Assembly (NCBI GenBank): GCA_016124585.1 | Contig: WGNL01000017.1 | Location: forward strand, 1 to 64,000 | DNA length: 64,000 nucleotides | Direction: 5' to 3' | From: Bacteroidota bacterium | GTDB taxonomy: Bacteria > Bacteroidota > Bacteroidia > Chitinophagales > Saprospiraceae | Shown: in pieces, positions 34,103-42,351 of the stretch | How the letters are laid out: every line of letters starts with the position of its first letter | Numbering within the stretch: position 1 is the first letter of the stretch | Position numbers and translations under genes: made by a program | Notes under the pieces: generated by a model | The model's database searches: none | Seen by the model: the letters and a program-made list of their open reading frames with translations, nothing else | Told to the model about the DNA's origin: nothing

Positions 34103-34462
34103 TTATTCTTTGGATTTTTTACCCATCATTTCTTCGTGTTGGCGCTTGGCTTTAACCAAACTGCCATCGGCATTGTAGCGAACACGTTGCTTGTCGTCGC
34201 CTTTGGTCAGTTTGATTTTGTAAATAGCCTCGCCGTCCTTTTTTATCATTTCCTTGTCCTTGGCCACTGCCCAACCTGTGAAATCATTCTTCAAGGAATT
34301 GTTTACTTGCTGAGGCAAGGTGGCGTTCTTCACATGTTTGCGGAAGAGCTGATGGCGTAGGTGCAAGGATTTGATGGTGGTGGCTGCCAATTGTTGGTTG
34401 CTGGCTTGGATGGTGCCAACGAAAATGATGGCAACTGCGATGGAAAAAATTAGCTTTTTCAT
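34103..34462 (-). CDS. PepSY-like secreted protein (short paralogue)
   Basis: The 119-residue protein has a signal peptide (MKKLIFSIAVAIIFVGTIQAS) and one C-terminal PepSY-like beta unit (LPQQVNNSLKNDFTGWAVAKDKEMIKKDGEAIYKIKLTKGDDKQRVRYNADGSLVKAKR). It is a paralogue of the protein encoded just upstream: the two share LP-x-x-V-x-x-S, the x-GW-x-AKD-x-EMI motif and the Y-x-ADG-x-x-KA close. Proteins of this type are periplasmic and small-ligand or peptide binding is suggested, but no function is proven. Confidence 0.78.
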   Translation of the reverse strand: MKKLIFSIAVAIIFVGTIQASNQQLAATTIKSLHLRHQLFRKHVKNATLPQQVNNSLKNDFTGWAVAKDKEMIKKDGEAIYKIKLTKGDDKQRVRYNADGSLVKAKRQHEEMMGKKSKE

Positions 34463-34550
34463 GATAGAATTGATTGTTGTGGTTTTAAAATCATTTTAGG
34501 TTGCAAAAGAGCCAAGTCAAGTGGGGCATTGCACCCCCACTCCGTGTGCT

Positions 34551-35150
34551 TTAGCTTTTGAGCTTATCGGTATGTCTGTCTGCTAGACGGTCTTTGTGCA
34601 AAAGCATCTCGTGGGATTTCTCCGCTTTTGCAATATTGCCATCTGCACTGTACGTGACCCATTCCTTCTCATTGCCTTTGGTCATTTTGAGCTTGTAGTA
34701 CACCTTGTCCTCGTCCCTGTTACGAATGGTAATCATCTCCTGATCCTTGGCCGCCATCCAGCCGGGGAAGTCTCTGTCTATGGATTTCTGAACTGGGCGA
34801 GGTAGTACGGCATCGTTAATCCGTTCACTGGCAGAAATCAGGTTGCCTTTGGCGTCGTAAACGGCCTTGCCTTTCATATTCTTACTCGTGAAATCTATCT
34901 GGTAGCTATCGTAATCTTTTCCTGCGTTGTCCGGATTGGTTCGGACGACCCAGCCTTCCCCCATCAGTTCGATAGGAAGAGCTTTGTATTCGGTGACGAT
35001 GATACCGTCGCCATAGTCTTCGGCAACTGCGGTCAGTACCTCGGCTGGCACATCCTCTTTCTTGAGTTTTGCGGAGAACAGTTCATCCTGTGCACTGACG
35101 GTGCCGGCAAAGAATACTGCAATTGCGATTGGAAAAATTAGCTTTTTCAT
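34551..35150 (-). CDS. PepSY-like secreted protein (two-unit paralogue)
   Basis: From the ATG at 35150 this 199-residue protein begins MKKLIFPIAIAVFFAGTVSAQ, nearly the same signal peptide as its neighbour. It has two PepSY-like units: EVLTAVAEDYGDGIIVTEYKALPIELMGEGW and LPRPVQKSIDRDFPGWMAAKDQEMI with the close VYYKLKMTKGNEKEWVTYSADG. The second unit matches the single unit of the downstream gene, so the pair arose by duplication. The frame is open 40 codons further upstream, but those codons do not look coding. Confidence 0.78.
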   Translation of the reverse strand: MKKLIFPIAIAVFFAGTVSAQDELFSAKLKKEDVPAEVLTAVAEDYGDGIIVTEYKALPIELMGEGWVVRTNPDNAGKDYDSYQIDFTSKNMKGKAVYDAKGNLISASERINDAVLPRPVQKSIDRDFPGWMAAKDQEMITIRNRDEDKVYYKLKMTKGNEKEWVTYSADGNIAKAEKSHEMLLHKDRLADRHTDKLKS

Positions 35151-35374
35151 GATTGAAATGATTTTGTTGAATGTTTTTGGTGGGCCAAATGCTCGCCGTG
35201 AATCAGGGAAAGGATGCGACACATATGCTGGGTCACAATTTTTTTTCTGAGGAAAAAACGGTATTGGCACTTCACCTTATGCACTTCCTTTTTCACCGAC
35301 AGATTTGCCTATTTCACCGAAGAAAAAAATTTTGCATGGTTAAAAACCCGCTATTTGTACCAAAATATTTAACA

Positions 35375-36310
35375 ATGAAAAACATTCAATTTCTCACCGA
35401 CTACTCTGACCATTCCCGCCAAGTTTACCAGTATGCTTTGCACTTAGCCCTGCATTTCGAGGCGACAGTGACAGTGACGCACATCTTTGCTCCCCACTAC
35501 CCTACCGCCATGATAGACATGCCAGACATACCTAGCGATAATGCCGCCGACCAAATCGAAAAATACCTTGACACGCAATGGGACAAGGAACGGGAGCGGA
35601 TGGACTATTTCATCACAGACCACACGCCAAAACAGTTCAAGGACGTGGTGGTGAAAAAGGAAATCGGCTACGGAAATGTTGGTGAGGAAATCTTGCGAAT
35701 GCAGACACATTTCGCTTGCGACCTAATCGTGATGGGGATGGAAAAACAGAATTCCCTCGCCAGCAAGTTGCTGGGAAGCACAGCGCTCAATATGATTGAC
35801 CATGCGAATATCCCAGTGCTGCTTATCCCGCACACGGCGCAGTTTGAGGGCATCAAACGGATACTGTTCCCGACAAGCTTGCATCCCACGGAGCTGAAGA
35901 TAGTACGCTATCTGCTGGAATGGACACGGGCCTTCAATGCAAAACTTATTTGCTTCCATGCCCACTCCAACAACCACAAAGAGTCGGACGATTTCACCAA
36001 TGGACTCCATCTTGCGAAGAAACAATTCGAGGCTGCCATCGAACGGGACGAAGTGGATTTTGTCGTAATCGAAGCTCACACCGATGGACTTGTGGCAGCT
36101 ATTGAAGCGGAGATGGGTATCGTAAATGCGGATTTGTTGGTGATGAGGACACACCACCGGGGCATGTTCGCACACCTCTTTGAGGAAAGCACCACAAAGA
36201 CGGTGGTCAGCGAAGTGTTTGTGCCAGTACTGGTGTTAAAGGGAGCAATTTTCGACCATGATTTTAGCGCCTCCTCTAACGGGGCCACTAAAGCAGCTTC
36301 ATTGCCATAA
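35375..36310 (+). CDS. Tandem universal stress protein
   Basis: This 311-residue cytoplasmic protein has two UspA domains. The first opens KNIQFLTDYSDHSRQVYQYALHLA and contains CDLIVMGMEKQNSLASKLLGSTALNMI with a partial G-x2-G-x9-G(S/T) ATP motif. The second opens IKRILFPTSLHPTELKIVRYLLEW and ends ADLLVMRTHHRGMFAHLFEESTT. The ATG at 35375 starts the first domain directly. Universal stress proteins bind ATP or AMP and respond to stress and growth arrest; the trigger here is unknown. It is divergent from the PepSY-like genes. Confidence 0.88.
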   Translation: MKNIQFLTDYSDHSRQVYQYALHLALHFEATVTVTHIFAPHYPTAMIDMPDIPSDNAADQIEKYLDTQWDKERERMDYFITDHTPKQFKDVVVKKEIGYGNVGEEILRMQTHFACDLIVMGMEKQNSLASKLLGSTALNMIDHANIPVLLIPHTAQFEGIKRILFPTSLHPTELKIVRYLLEWTRAFNAKLICFHAHSNNHKESDDFTNGLHLAKKQFEAAIERDEVDFVVIEAHTDGLVAAIEAEMGIVNADLLVMRTHHRGMFAHLFEESTTKTVVSEVFVPVLVLKGAIFDHDFSASSNGATKAASLP

Positions 36311-36590
36311 TGAGCATGAGGCCTCGACTGACCTGAAAAGGCCCGCAATTCCGAAGATTTTCTTGCCAACCATAATTCTTGACGTTAGTCAGCCTACCAT
36401 CTTTTCCCTAGATAATTTTCTTGGCGTGTGCTCCAATGGCCAAACACATTGTTGTTATGGCCTAAATGGGTGCTTTCTCCAAAAAATAACAATTATCTCA
36501 TTTTACATAAAAATGAAGCTTCTCCAATAAAGTACATTTGTGCCAACTGCAAAAAGCAGGATTCCAAGCATTACATTTATTCGCAAAATC
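36311..36590 (+). promoter_or_regulatory. Leader of the rhamnose operon with a candidate -7 element
   Basis: This 280-bp non-coding region precedes the rhamnose operon. TACATTTG at 36533-36540 matches the Bacteroidota -7 consensus TAnnTTTG and would place transcription about 40-50 bp before the ATG at 36591. I found no clear TTG/TTTG -33 partner at the right spacing. No obvious palindromic operator is visible. Confidence 0.35.
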
Positions 36591-38702
36591 ATGGCTGTAA
36601 AAACATTTCAACACGTCAATTATCTGTGGGATGAAAACAAGGCTGCTGAACTGGCCGGGGATGAAGTTTCCCTCTTTTTATACCGCTCCAATATTCTTGG
36701 TGCTGATTTGCGCATCACAAATTACGGTGGGGGAAACACCTCTTGTAAAACCATTGAAAAAGACCCGCTGACTAGAAAAGAGGTTGAAGTCATGTGGGTG
36801 AAAGGCTCCGGCGGCGACATCGGCACGCTGACCCGTAAAGGCATCGCTGGGTTGTATGTCAATAAACTTCACGACCTGAAAAACTGCTACCGGGGCATTG
36901 AGTTTGAGGACGAAATTGTCGGGCTGCAATTACATTGCCTCTTTGACCTTGATAGTGCCGCTCCTTCAATCGATACCCCGTTGCATGGGCTTTTGCCCTT
37001 CAAACACATTGACCATTTGCATCCTGATGCCCTCATTGCCGTGGCCGCTGCCAAGGACAGCCGTGCCATCACCCATGCAATTTGGGGCGATAAAATGGGT
37101 TGGGTGCCATGGCAGCGCCCAGGATTCGACTTGGCTTTGCAGTTAGAAAAATGTCTGAACGAGAATCCCGGAATCCGAGGCATCGTGTTGGGTAGCCACG
37201 GCCTTTTCACTTGGGGTGATACCGCGTACGAATGCTACCTGAACAGCCTCGAAGTCATTGAGATGGCTTCGGAATATATTGCCAAGCATGAGGGGAAAGA
37301 CCGCCCTGTTTTCGGGGGGCAAAAAATGGATAGCCTGCCGGAAGCAGCACGTAAAAAACAAGCTGCCCAATTGGCCCCAATATTAAGGGGCCTTATGAAT
37401 TCGGCAGATAATCCGACATCCAAGATGATTGGCCATTTCACGGATGATGAACGGGTGCTGCAATTTATAAACAGCCATGATCTGGCCAAGCTCGCTCCGT
37501 TGGGCACTTCTTGCCCCGACCATTTTTTACGGACGAAAATTCAACCTCTCGTTCTGGAACTTAATCCTTCGGCCAATTTGAATGACGCAACTGCCGTGAA
37601 GGTGATGCTTGAGCCAGCTTTTGAGCAATACCGACAGCAGTACGCCGAATATTATGAAACATGCAAGCACCCCAACAGCCCAGCCATCCGTGACCCTAAT
37701 CCTGTGGTGATTTTGTATCCTAGGGTTGGCATGTTCACATTTGCCAAAAACAAGCAGACTGCGCGGGTTGCTTCCGAATTTTACCTCAATGCCATCAACG
37801 TGATGCGGGGTGCTGAAGCGATTTCGGAATACACTGCCCTACCCCGCCAAGAAGCTTTTGATATTGAATACTGGCTGTTGGAAGAAGCCAAGCTGCAAAG
37901 GATGCCGAAGGAAAAACCACTTTCCCGAAAGGTGGCCATCATCACGGGGGCTGGTGGCGGCATTGGAAAGGCCATCGCCGACAAACTGGCCGCCGAAGGC
38001 GCCAATGTGGTTTTGACCGACATTGCTGAAGCCCGTTTAGTGGAAGCCCATGCAACTTACGGCAGGGATGTGTCCACTTTCGCTGTTTGCGATGTGACAG
38101 ATAGCCATTCGGTAGAGGCAGCTTTTGAAAAAGCCTGCCTTGAATTTGGCGGCGTGGATATCATCGTGCATTCGGCAGGTTTGGCGATTTCCAAACCTTT
38201 GTCCGAAACGACCCAAGAGGACTGGGATTTGCTGCAAGATGTGCTCGTGAAAGGCCAGTTCAACTTGGCAAAAGCAGGAACGGAGGTTTTGCGAAAGCAA
38301 GGGATGGGCGGCGATTTCATCAGCATTGCCAGCAAAAATGGCCTAGTAGCAGGCCCGAACAATGTTGGCTACGGAACGGCCAAGGCGGCGCAGCAACACA
38401 TGGCCCGCCTCTTGGCAGCGGAATTAGGTCCTGAAAAAATCCGGGTGAATACAGTGAATCCAGATGGTGTCATCGTCGGGAGTAAAATTTGGGAGGGAAA
38501 ATGGGCAGAGGGACGGGCAAAGGCGTATGGCATCACTGTGGACGAATTGCCCGCCTATTACGCCAAACGCAACCTAATGAATGAAATCATCCGCCCCGAA
38601 GATATTGCCAATGCGGTCTTTGCCTTGACAGCTATTTTGGACAAAAGCACCGGCAATATTATTAATGTAGACGGTGGCATGGCGAATGCGTTTGTAAGAT
38701 AA
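36591..38702 (+). CDS. rhaEW: Bifunctional rhamnulose-1-phosphate aldolase / lactaldehyde dehydrogenase
   Basis: This 703-residue fusion serves L-rhamnose breakdown. The N-terminal class II aldolase-like domain (residues about 1-430; NILGADLRITNYGGGNTSCKT, VKGSGGDIGTLTRKGIAGLY, PFKHIDHLHPDALIAVAAA, GLFTWGDTAYECY) would cleave L-rhamnulose-1-phosphate to dihydroxyacetone phosphate and L-lactaldehyde. The C-terminal SDR (VAIITGAGGGIGKAIADKLA, FISIASKNG, YGTAKAAQQH, GNIINVDGGMANAFV) would oxidise the lactaldehyde. The layout matches B. subtilis YuxG (RhaEW). It is followed by an isomerase and a FGGY kinase, giving the three rhamnose steps. Start is the ATG at 36591. Confidence 0.9.
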   Translation: MAVKTFQHVNYLWDENKAAELAGDEVSLFLYRSNILGADLRITNYGGGNTSCKTIEKDPLTRKEVEVMWVKGSGGDIGTLTRKGIAGLYVNKLHDLKNCYRGIEFEDEIVGLQLHCLFDLDSAAPSIDTPLHGLLPFKHIDHLHPDALIAVAAAKDSRAITHAIWGDKMGWVPWQRPGFDLALQLEKCLNENPGIRGIVLGSHGLFTWGDTAYECYLNSLEVIEMASEYIAKHEGKDRPVFGGQKMDSLPEAARKKQAAQLAPILRGLMNSADNPTSKMIGHFTDDERVLQFINSHDLAKLAPLGTSCPDHFLRTKIQPLVLELNPSANLNDATAVKVMLEPAFEQYRQQYAEYYETCKHPNSPAIRDPNPVVILYPRVGMFTFAKNKQTARVASEFYLNAINVMRGAEAISEYTALPRQEAFDIEYWLLEEAKLQRMPKEKPLSRKVAIITGAGGGIGKAIADKLAAEGANVVLTDIAEARLVEAHATYGRDVSTFAVCDVTDSHSVEAAFEKACLEFGGVDIIVHSAGLAISKPLSETTQEDWDLLQDVLVKGQFNLAKAGTEVLRKQGMGGDFISIASKNGLVAGPNNVGYGTAKAAQQHMARLLAAELGPEKIRVNTVNPDGVIVGSKIWEGKWAEGRAKAYGITVDELPAYYAKRNLMNEIIRPEDIANAVFALTAILDKSTGNIINVDGGMANAFVR

Positions 38703-38715
38703 TTTGACAATAAAA

Positions 38716-39999
38716 ATGGTAATCAATCAATCAGACATAGAAGCTTGGAATGAACGAAACCTAAGCTATCACAAAGAAAAACTGGGTTGCTTAGATCGTC
38801 AGTTGGATAAATTGGGAAAGGATGCAACTGATATTGTGGATCGTCTGCAAAAATTTCAGGTAGCCATTCCTAGTTGGGCCCTGGGTGTAGGCGGCACTCG
38901 TTTTGGTCGTTATTCCATTGGTGGCGAGCCTGCCAATTTGGAAGAAAAGATTGATGACGTAGGTGTTATTCATGCACTCACCCAATCGGCTGGTGCCATT
39001 TCATTGCATATTCCCTGGGATATTCCGAAGGATACAAATGCCATAAAACAAAGGGCATCAGACCACGGTCTTGTTTTCGATGCTGTCAATTCCAACACTT
39101 TTCAGGACCAGCAGCATCAAAAGCACAGTTACAAATTCGGTTCCCTTTGCCACACTGACAAGGCGGTCCGACAGCAAGCTATTGATCATAATTTAGAGGT
39201 AGTTGAAATTGGGAAAGCCTTGGGATCCAAATCCATCACAGTCTGGTTGGCTGATGGCACCTCCTTCCCGGGTCAGCACAATTTCCGAAAAGCACATCAA
39301 CACACTCAAAATTCGCTTCGGGAAATCTATCAGGCCCTGCCCGATGATTGGAGGATGTTTATCGAATACAAACCCTACGAGCCTTATTTTTATTCGATGG
39401 TTATTCCCGACTGGGGCACTTCTTTGTCAATGGCAGAGGCTTGTGGCAAAAACGCCTACACGCTTGTGGATTTGGGGCACCATTTGCCCAATACGAACAT
39501 TGAACAAATCGTGGCCGTCATGATGATGAAAGGTAAACTGGGCGGGTTTCACTTCAATGACAGCAAATATGGCGACGATGATTTAACAGTCGGAAATATA
39601 AAGCCATACCAGTTGTTCCTCATATTCAACGAACTGGTTTATGGTATGAAAAATAATGAATCAAACAATACACCTTTGGCTTGGATGATCGATGCAAGTC
39701 ATAACCTGAAAGACCCGTTGGAAGATCTGATGCAGAGCTTGGAAGCTATATTAATTGCTTATGCTCAAGCCATGTTGGTGGATAGCGTGGCGCTGGAGAA
39801 AGTGCAAATGGAAAATGATGTGACCTACTGTCAGGAAATTTTGCAGGATGCGTTCAGAACAGACGTACGGCCATTGGTTGCCGAAGCTAGAAAGTTAAGC
39901 GGGGGGGCTCTAAACCCCATCGGTTTTTATCGGAAAAATGGAGTGCGTCAACAATTAATCCAAGAACGGGGTAAGGACGTAAAGGCGACTGGACTATAA
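38716..39999 (+). CDS. rhaI: L-rhamnose isomerase, RhaI type
   Basis: This 427-residue TIM-barrel isomerase would convert L-rhamnose to L-rhamnulose. It matches the RhaI type (as in Pseudomonas stutzeri) rather than E. coli RhaA, with IPSWALGVGGTRFGRY, ISLHIPWDIP, WLADGTSFPGQ, MFIEYKPYEPYFYS and the metal-site segments LVDLGHHLPNTNIEQ and GGFHFNDSKYGDDDLTVG. The ATG at 38716 is preferred to a TTG 12 bp upstream, which would be 2 bp past the previous stop. It lies 13 bp after the aldolase/dehydrogenase fusion, in one operon with it. Confidence 0.9.
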   Translation: MVINQSDIEAWNERNLSYHKEKLGCLDRQLDKLGKDATDIVDRLQKFQVAIPSWALGVGGTRFGRYSIGGEPANLEEKIDDVGVIHALTQSAGAISLHIPWDIPKDTNAIKQRASDHGLVFDAVNSNTFQDQQHQKHSYKFGSLCHTDKAVRQQAIDHNLEVVEIGKALGSKSITVWLADGTSFPGQHNFRKAHQHTQNSLREIYQALPDDWRMFIEYKPYEPYFYSMVIPDWGTSLSMAEACGKNAYTLVDLGHHLPNTNIEQIVAVMMMKGKLGGFHFNDSKYGDDDLTVGNIKPYQLFLIFNELVYGMKNNESNNTPLAWMIDASHNLKDPLEDLMQSLEAILIAYAQAMLVDSVALEKVQMENDVTYCQEILQDAFRTDVRPLVAEARKLSGGALNPIGFYRKNGVRQQLIQERGKDVKATGL

Positions 40000-40003
40000 T
40001 TTT

Positions 40004-41368
40004 ATGCCATATAGCTTAATATTTGACATCGGCAAAACCAATAAAAAGGCTTTCCTTTTTGATGAAAACTATCAGGAGGTTTATAAAACTATTATCTACT
40101 TTGAAGAAGACAAGGATGGTGATGGTTTCCCTTGCGACAATTTATCTGCCATAGAAGAATGGATAAATGAAACGATTGAACATGTTTTTAATAAATATGG
40201 AGATGATATAAATGCCATTAATTTTTCAGCTTATGGTGCCAGCTTTGTCCATGTTGACAAAAACGGCAAAACCCTTGTTCCATTATATAATTATTTAAAA
40301 CCATTGCCAATTGATATACTTCAATCCTTTTATGAAAAATATGGGAACAAGTACAAAATTGCAAGAGAAACTGCCTCTCCACCATTAGCAATGCTCAATG
40401 CAGGACTTCAATTATATTGGTTAAAATATGCTCACCCAGAAGTCTTTAAAAACATCAAATGGTCACTACATTTCTCACAATACCTAAGCTATTTGTTGAC
40501 AGGAATTCCATTCAGTGACTATACGAGTATTGGGTGCCATACTGCGCTTTGGGATTTTTCGAAAAACGATTATCATGATTGGGTTTACAAAGAAAAAATA
40601 GGCCAAATTTTACCGCCAATTGCTCCAACTAATTCAAGTATTAGCAAAGTGATATTAGGCAAAAAAATAAAAATTGGGATTGGTATTCATGATAGTTCTT
40701 CTGCCTTATTACCTTATCTACGGACAGAAGAAAAGCCATTTTTATTGATTTCAACCGGCACTTGGAGTATTTCATTAAATCCGTTTAATAAGGAGTTATT
40801 GACAGATGGAGCATTGGAAAAGGATTGTCTGAACTATATGCAAATAGATGGTAATCCCGTTAAAGCTGCCCGGCTTTTTTTAGGTGAAGAATATGAGTTT
40901 CAAGCAAAAAAATTAGAGCTATTTTATGAAAAGGAAAAAAGTGCCCACCGGAGTATACAATTTGACGAGACAATATTTCGTCAGGTATTAAATGCAAATC
41001 GCCATTGTTTTGTGCTGAAATATATAACGCCTCATTGGAGGCTACCAAAATCTGATCAATGGCAAGACATAAATTCTTTTGAAATGGCTTATCACCAATT
41101 GGTTTGGGAATTGGTTCAGCTCCAAATTGAAGCAATTAAATTAGCTATCGGAAAATCATCTATCAAAAAAATATACATTGACGGAGGTTTTGCGGACAAT
41201 GAAGTCTATGTGAAAATGCTTGCCAGTCATTTCAAGGAAATGAAATTGCGAACTACTCAATCCCCATTGGGGTCGGCCTTGGGAGCGGCGATGGTTATTT
41301 CAGAAAATACAGTAAGAAAAGATTTCTTGGAAAAAAATTATGGGCTAAAAAAGGTTTCCCATTTGTGA
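40004..41368 (+). CDS. FGGY carbohydrate kinase, probable rhamnulokinase
   Basis: The 454-residue FGGY kinase starts MPYSLIFDIGKTNKKAFLFD, with the ATP phosphate-1 motif, and has ISTGTWSISLNPF and IYIDGGFADNEVY as phosphate-2/adenosine-type segments. By its place 4 bp after the rhamnose isomerase and the need for a kinase between isomerase and aldolase, it most likely phosphorylates L-rhamnulose. Fuculokinase activity is an alternative. The gene is clearly richer in A+T than its neighbours (many AAA, ATT, TTA and AAT codons), so it may have been acquired or replaced separately. Confidence 0.82.
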   Translation: MPYSLIFDIGKTNKKAFLFDENYQEVYKTIIYFEEDKDGDGFPCDNLSAIEEWINETIEHVFNKYGDDINAINFSAYGASFVHVDKNGKTLVPLYNYLKPLPIDILQSFYEKYGNKYKIARETASPPLAMLNAGLQLYWLKYAHPEVFKNIKWSLHFSQYLSYLLTGIPFSDYTSIGCHTALWDFSKNDYHDWVYKEKIGQILPPIAPTNSSISKVILGKKIKIGIGIHDSSSALLPYLRTEEKPFLLISTGTWSISLNPFNKELLTDGALEKDCLNYMQIDGNPVKAARLFLGEEYEFQAKKLELFYEKEKSAHRSIQFDETIFRQVLNANRHCFVLKYITPHWRLPKSDQWQDINSFEMAYHQLVWELVQLQIEAIKLAIGKSSIKKIYIDGGFADNEVYVKMLASHFKEMKLRTTQSPLGSALGAAMVISENTVRKDFLEKNYGLKKVSHL

Positions 41369-41418
41369 TGCTGCTAATTATCCAATTTCTAACAAGGCAA
41401 ATAACGGGTAACTTCTAA

Positions 41419-42123
41419 TCAAATCAAAAGCTTGCCGTTTTGTTGCTTGTGTTTTTCAGCATTGAATTGATAGAGAAAGGACCCCTTGCGGGAAGTCGTC
41501 ATGTCCTTTTCATCAAGTTTGTCGATGATGTTCAACGAGTTGATTTTATTGATAAAATTGCGTTTGTCGAACTGGGTATCCCAAATGGCCTCATAAAGTT
41601 TTTGCAGCTGCAACATTGTGAATTTTTCAGGCAGTAAATCAAAGCCGATAGGTTCAGTGGCAGCTCTGTGACGCAGCCTTTGCAGGGCATGTTGAACCAT
41701 GGCATCGTGGTCGAAAATCAGGTGAGGAGCTTTCGATGCACTGAACCATTTCGCAGAAAATTGATGGATTAGGTTTTTGCTATGTTCTTGGATATTTATC
41801 AAAGCATAGTAGGCCGTTGTAATAGTACGTTCAACCGGATCCCTATCCACTTCACTAAAAGTCGCAACCTGCTCCATGTAAATGTTCTCAAGCCCAGTGT
41901 AATGCTCTAACAATCGAGTGGCAGCTGTCTCCAGTGTCTCTTCCTTTTTGAGGAACCCACCCACCAGTGACCATTTCCCCTTTTCTGGTTCAAAGCCCCT
42001 TTTTATCAGGAGGATTTTCAAGTCTTCTCCATCAAAACCGAAAATTATGCAGTCAACCGCTACAAGTACCTTATCCTCTTTCTCGTAGCGGTAGGTTATT
42101 TCATGGCCGTTTTCAATATCCAT
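41419..42123 (-). CDS. araR: AraR-like Nudix (NrtR-family) transcriptional regulator
   Basis: The 234-residue protein has an N-terminal Nudix-like domain (VAVDCIIFGFDGEDLKILLIKRG, GKWSLVGGFLKKEETLETAATRLLEHYTGL) and a C-terminal winged helix (LLPEKFTMLQLQKLYEAIWDTQFDKRNFINKINSLNII, then GSFLYQFN). The Nudix box reads G-x5-E-x7-LLEHYTG in place of REuxEExGU, so hydrolysis is probably lost, as in the NrtR family. Members called AraR repress arabinose genes in Bacteroidota and are released by the sugar. Here it is divergent from susC, and the 228-bp gap has two inverted repeats. An arabinose ligand is inferred from context. Confidence 0.85.
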   Translation of the reverse strand: MDIENGHEITYRYEKEDKVLVAVDCIIFGFDGEDLKILLIKRGFEPEKGKWSLVGGFLKKEETLETAATRLLEHYTGLENIYMEQVATFSEVDRDPVERTITTAYYALINIQEHSKNLIHQFSAKWFSASKAPHLIFDHDAMVQHALQRLRHRAATEPIGFDLLPEKFTMLQLQKLYEAIWDTQFDKRNFINKINSLNIIDKLDEKDMTTSRKGSFLYQFNAEKHKQQNGKLLI

Positions 42124-42173
42124 AAATTATTCAATATCTGTGGTAAATGTCCTCAGGGCAACAAGTTGAGTGC

Positions 42174-42181
42174 CAAAAATA
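42174..42181 (-). promoter_or_regulatory. Candidate -7 element of the araR-like gene
   Basis: Read on the minus strand this is TATTTTTG, a match to TAnnTTTG, lying 51 bp upstream of the araR-like ATG. A TTG lies about 23 bp further upstream, inside the palindrome at 42190, so binding there would repress this promoter. The spacing is a little long. Confidence 0.45.
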
Positions 42182-42189
42182 GGAAAAAA

Positions 42190-42236
42190 AGTGTCCATCC
42201 CACACAAAAAATTATTTTTGGTGTAAAATGGACACT
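42190..42236. promoter_or_regulatory. Candidate operator on the araR side
   Basis: AGTGTCCAT (42190-42198) and ATGGACACT (42228-42236) are perfect inverted arms. The interior is also partly palindromic (CACACAAAAAAT, ATTTTTGGTGT). GTGTAAAAT at 42221 also occurs at 42314 in the stronger palindrome near susC, which suggests one regulator binds both. Confidence 0.5.
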
Positions 42237-42278
42237 ATGGGTGTATTGTTCTATGAAAACAGAAAATGACAAAAATAA

Positions 42279-42310
42279 TTTGGTTATTAGAAGTGTGAAT
42301 TTTACATTTG
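42279..42310 (+). promoter_or_regulatory. susC promoter, Bacteroidota type
   Basis: TTTG (42279-42282) and TACATTTG (42303-42310), 20 bp apart, match the -33 TTTG and -7 TAnnTTTG elements. Transcription would start about 35 bp before the susC ATG at 42352. Confidence 0.62.
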
Positions 42311-42327
42311 CAAGTGTAAAATTCACA
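42294..42327. promoter_or_regulatory. 34-bp palindromic operator over the susC -7 element
   Basis: TGTGAATTTTACA (42294-42306) and TGTAAAATTCACA (42315-42327) are perfect complements, and the centre TTGCAA (42308-42313) is also palindromic; only one base pair fails to match. The -7 element TACATTTG lies inside it, so a bound repressor would block RNA polymerase. The divergent AraR-like protein is the obvious candidate. Confidence 0.68.
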
Positions 42328-42351
42328 TTTATTCTCATTAATTATTGACTT

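Noticed and set aside
35171-35374. N-terminal extension of the universal stress protein
   Set aside because: The extra 68 codons overlap the divergent promoter region and contain no Usp sequence. The ATG at 35375 starts the conserved domain.
36533-36540. Full -33/-7 promoter for the rhamnose operon
   Set aside because: Only the -7 match is present. No TTG/TTTG is at the right distance, so it was scored low instead of called as a complete promoter.
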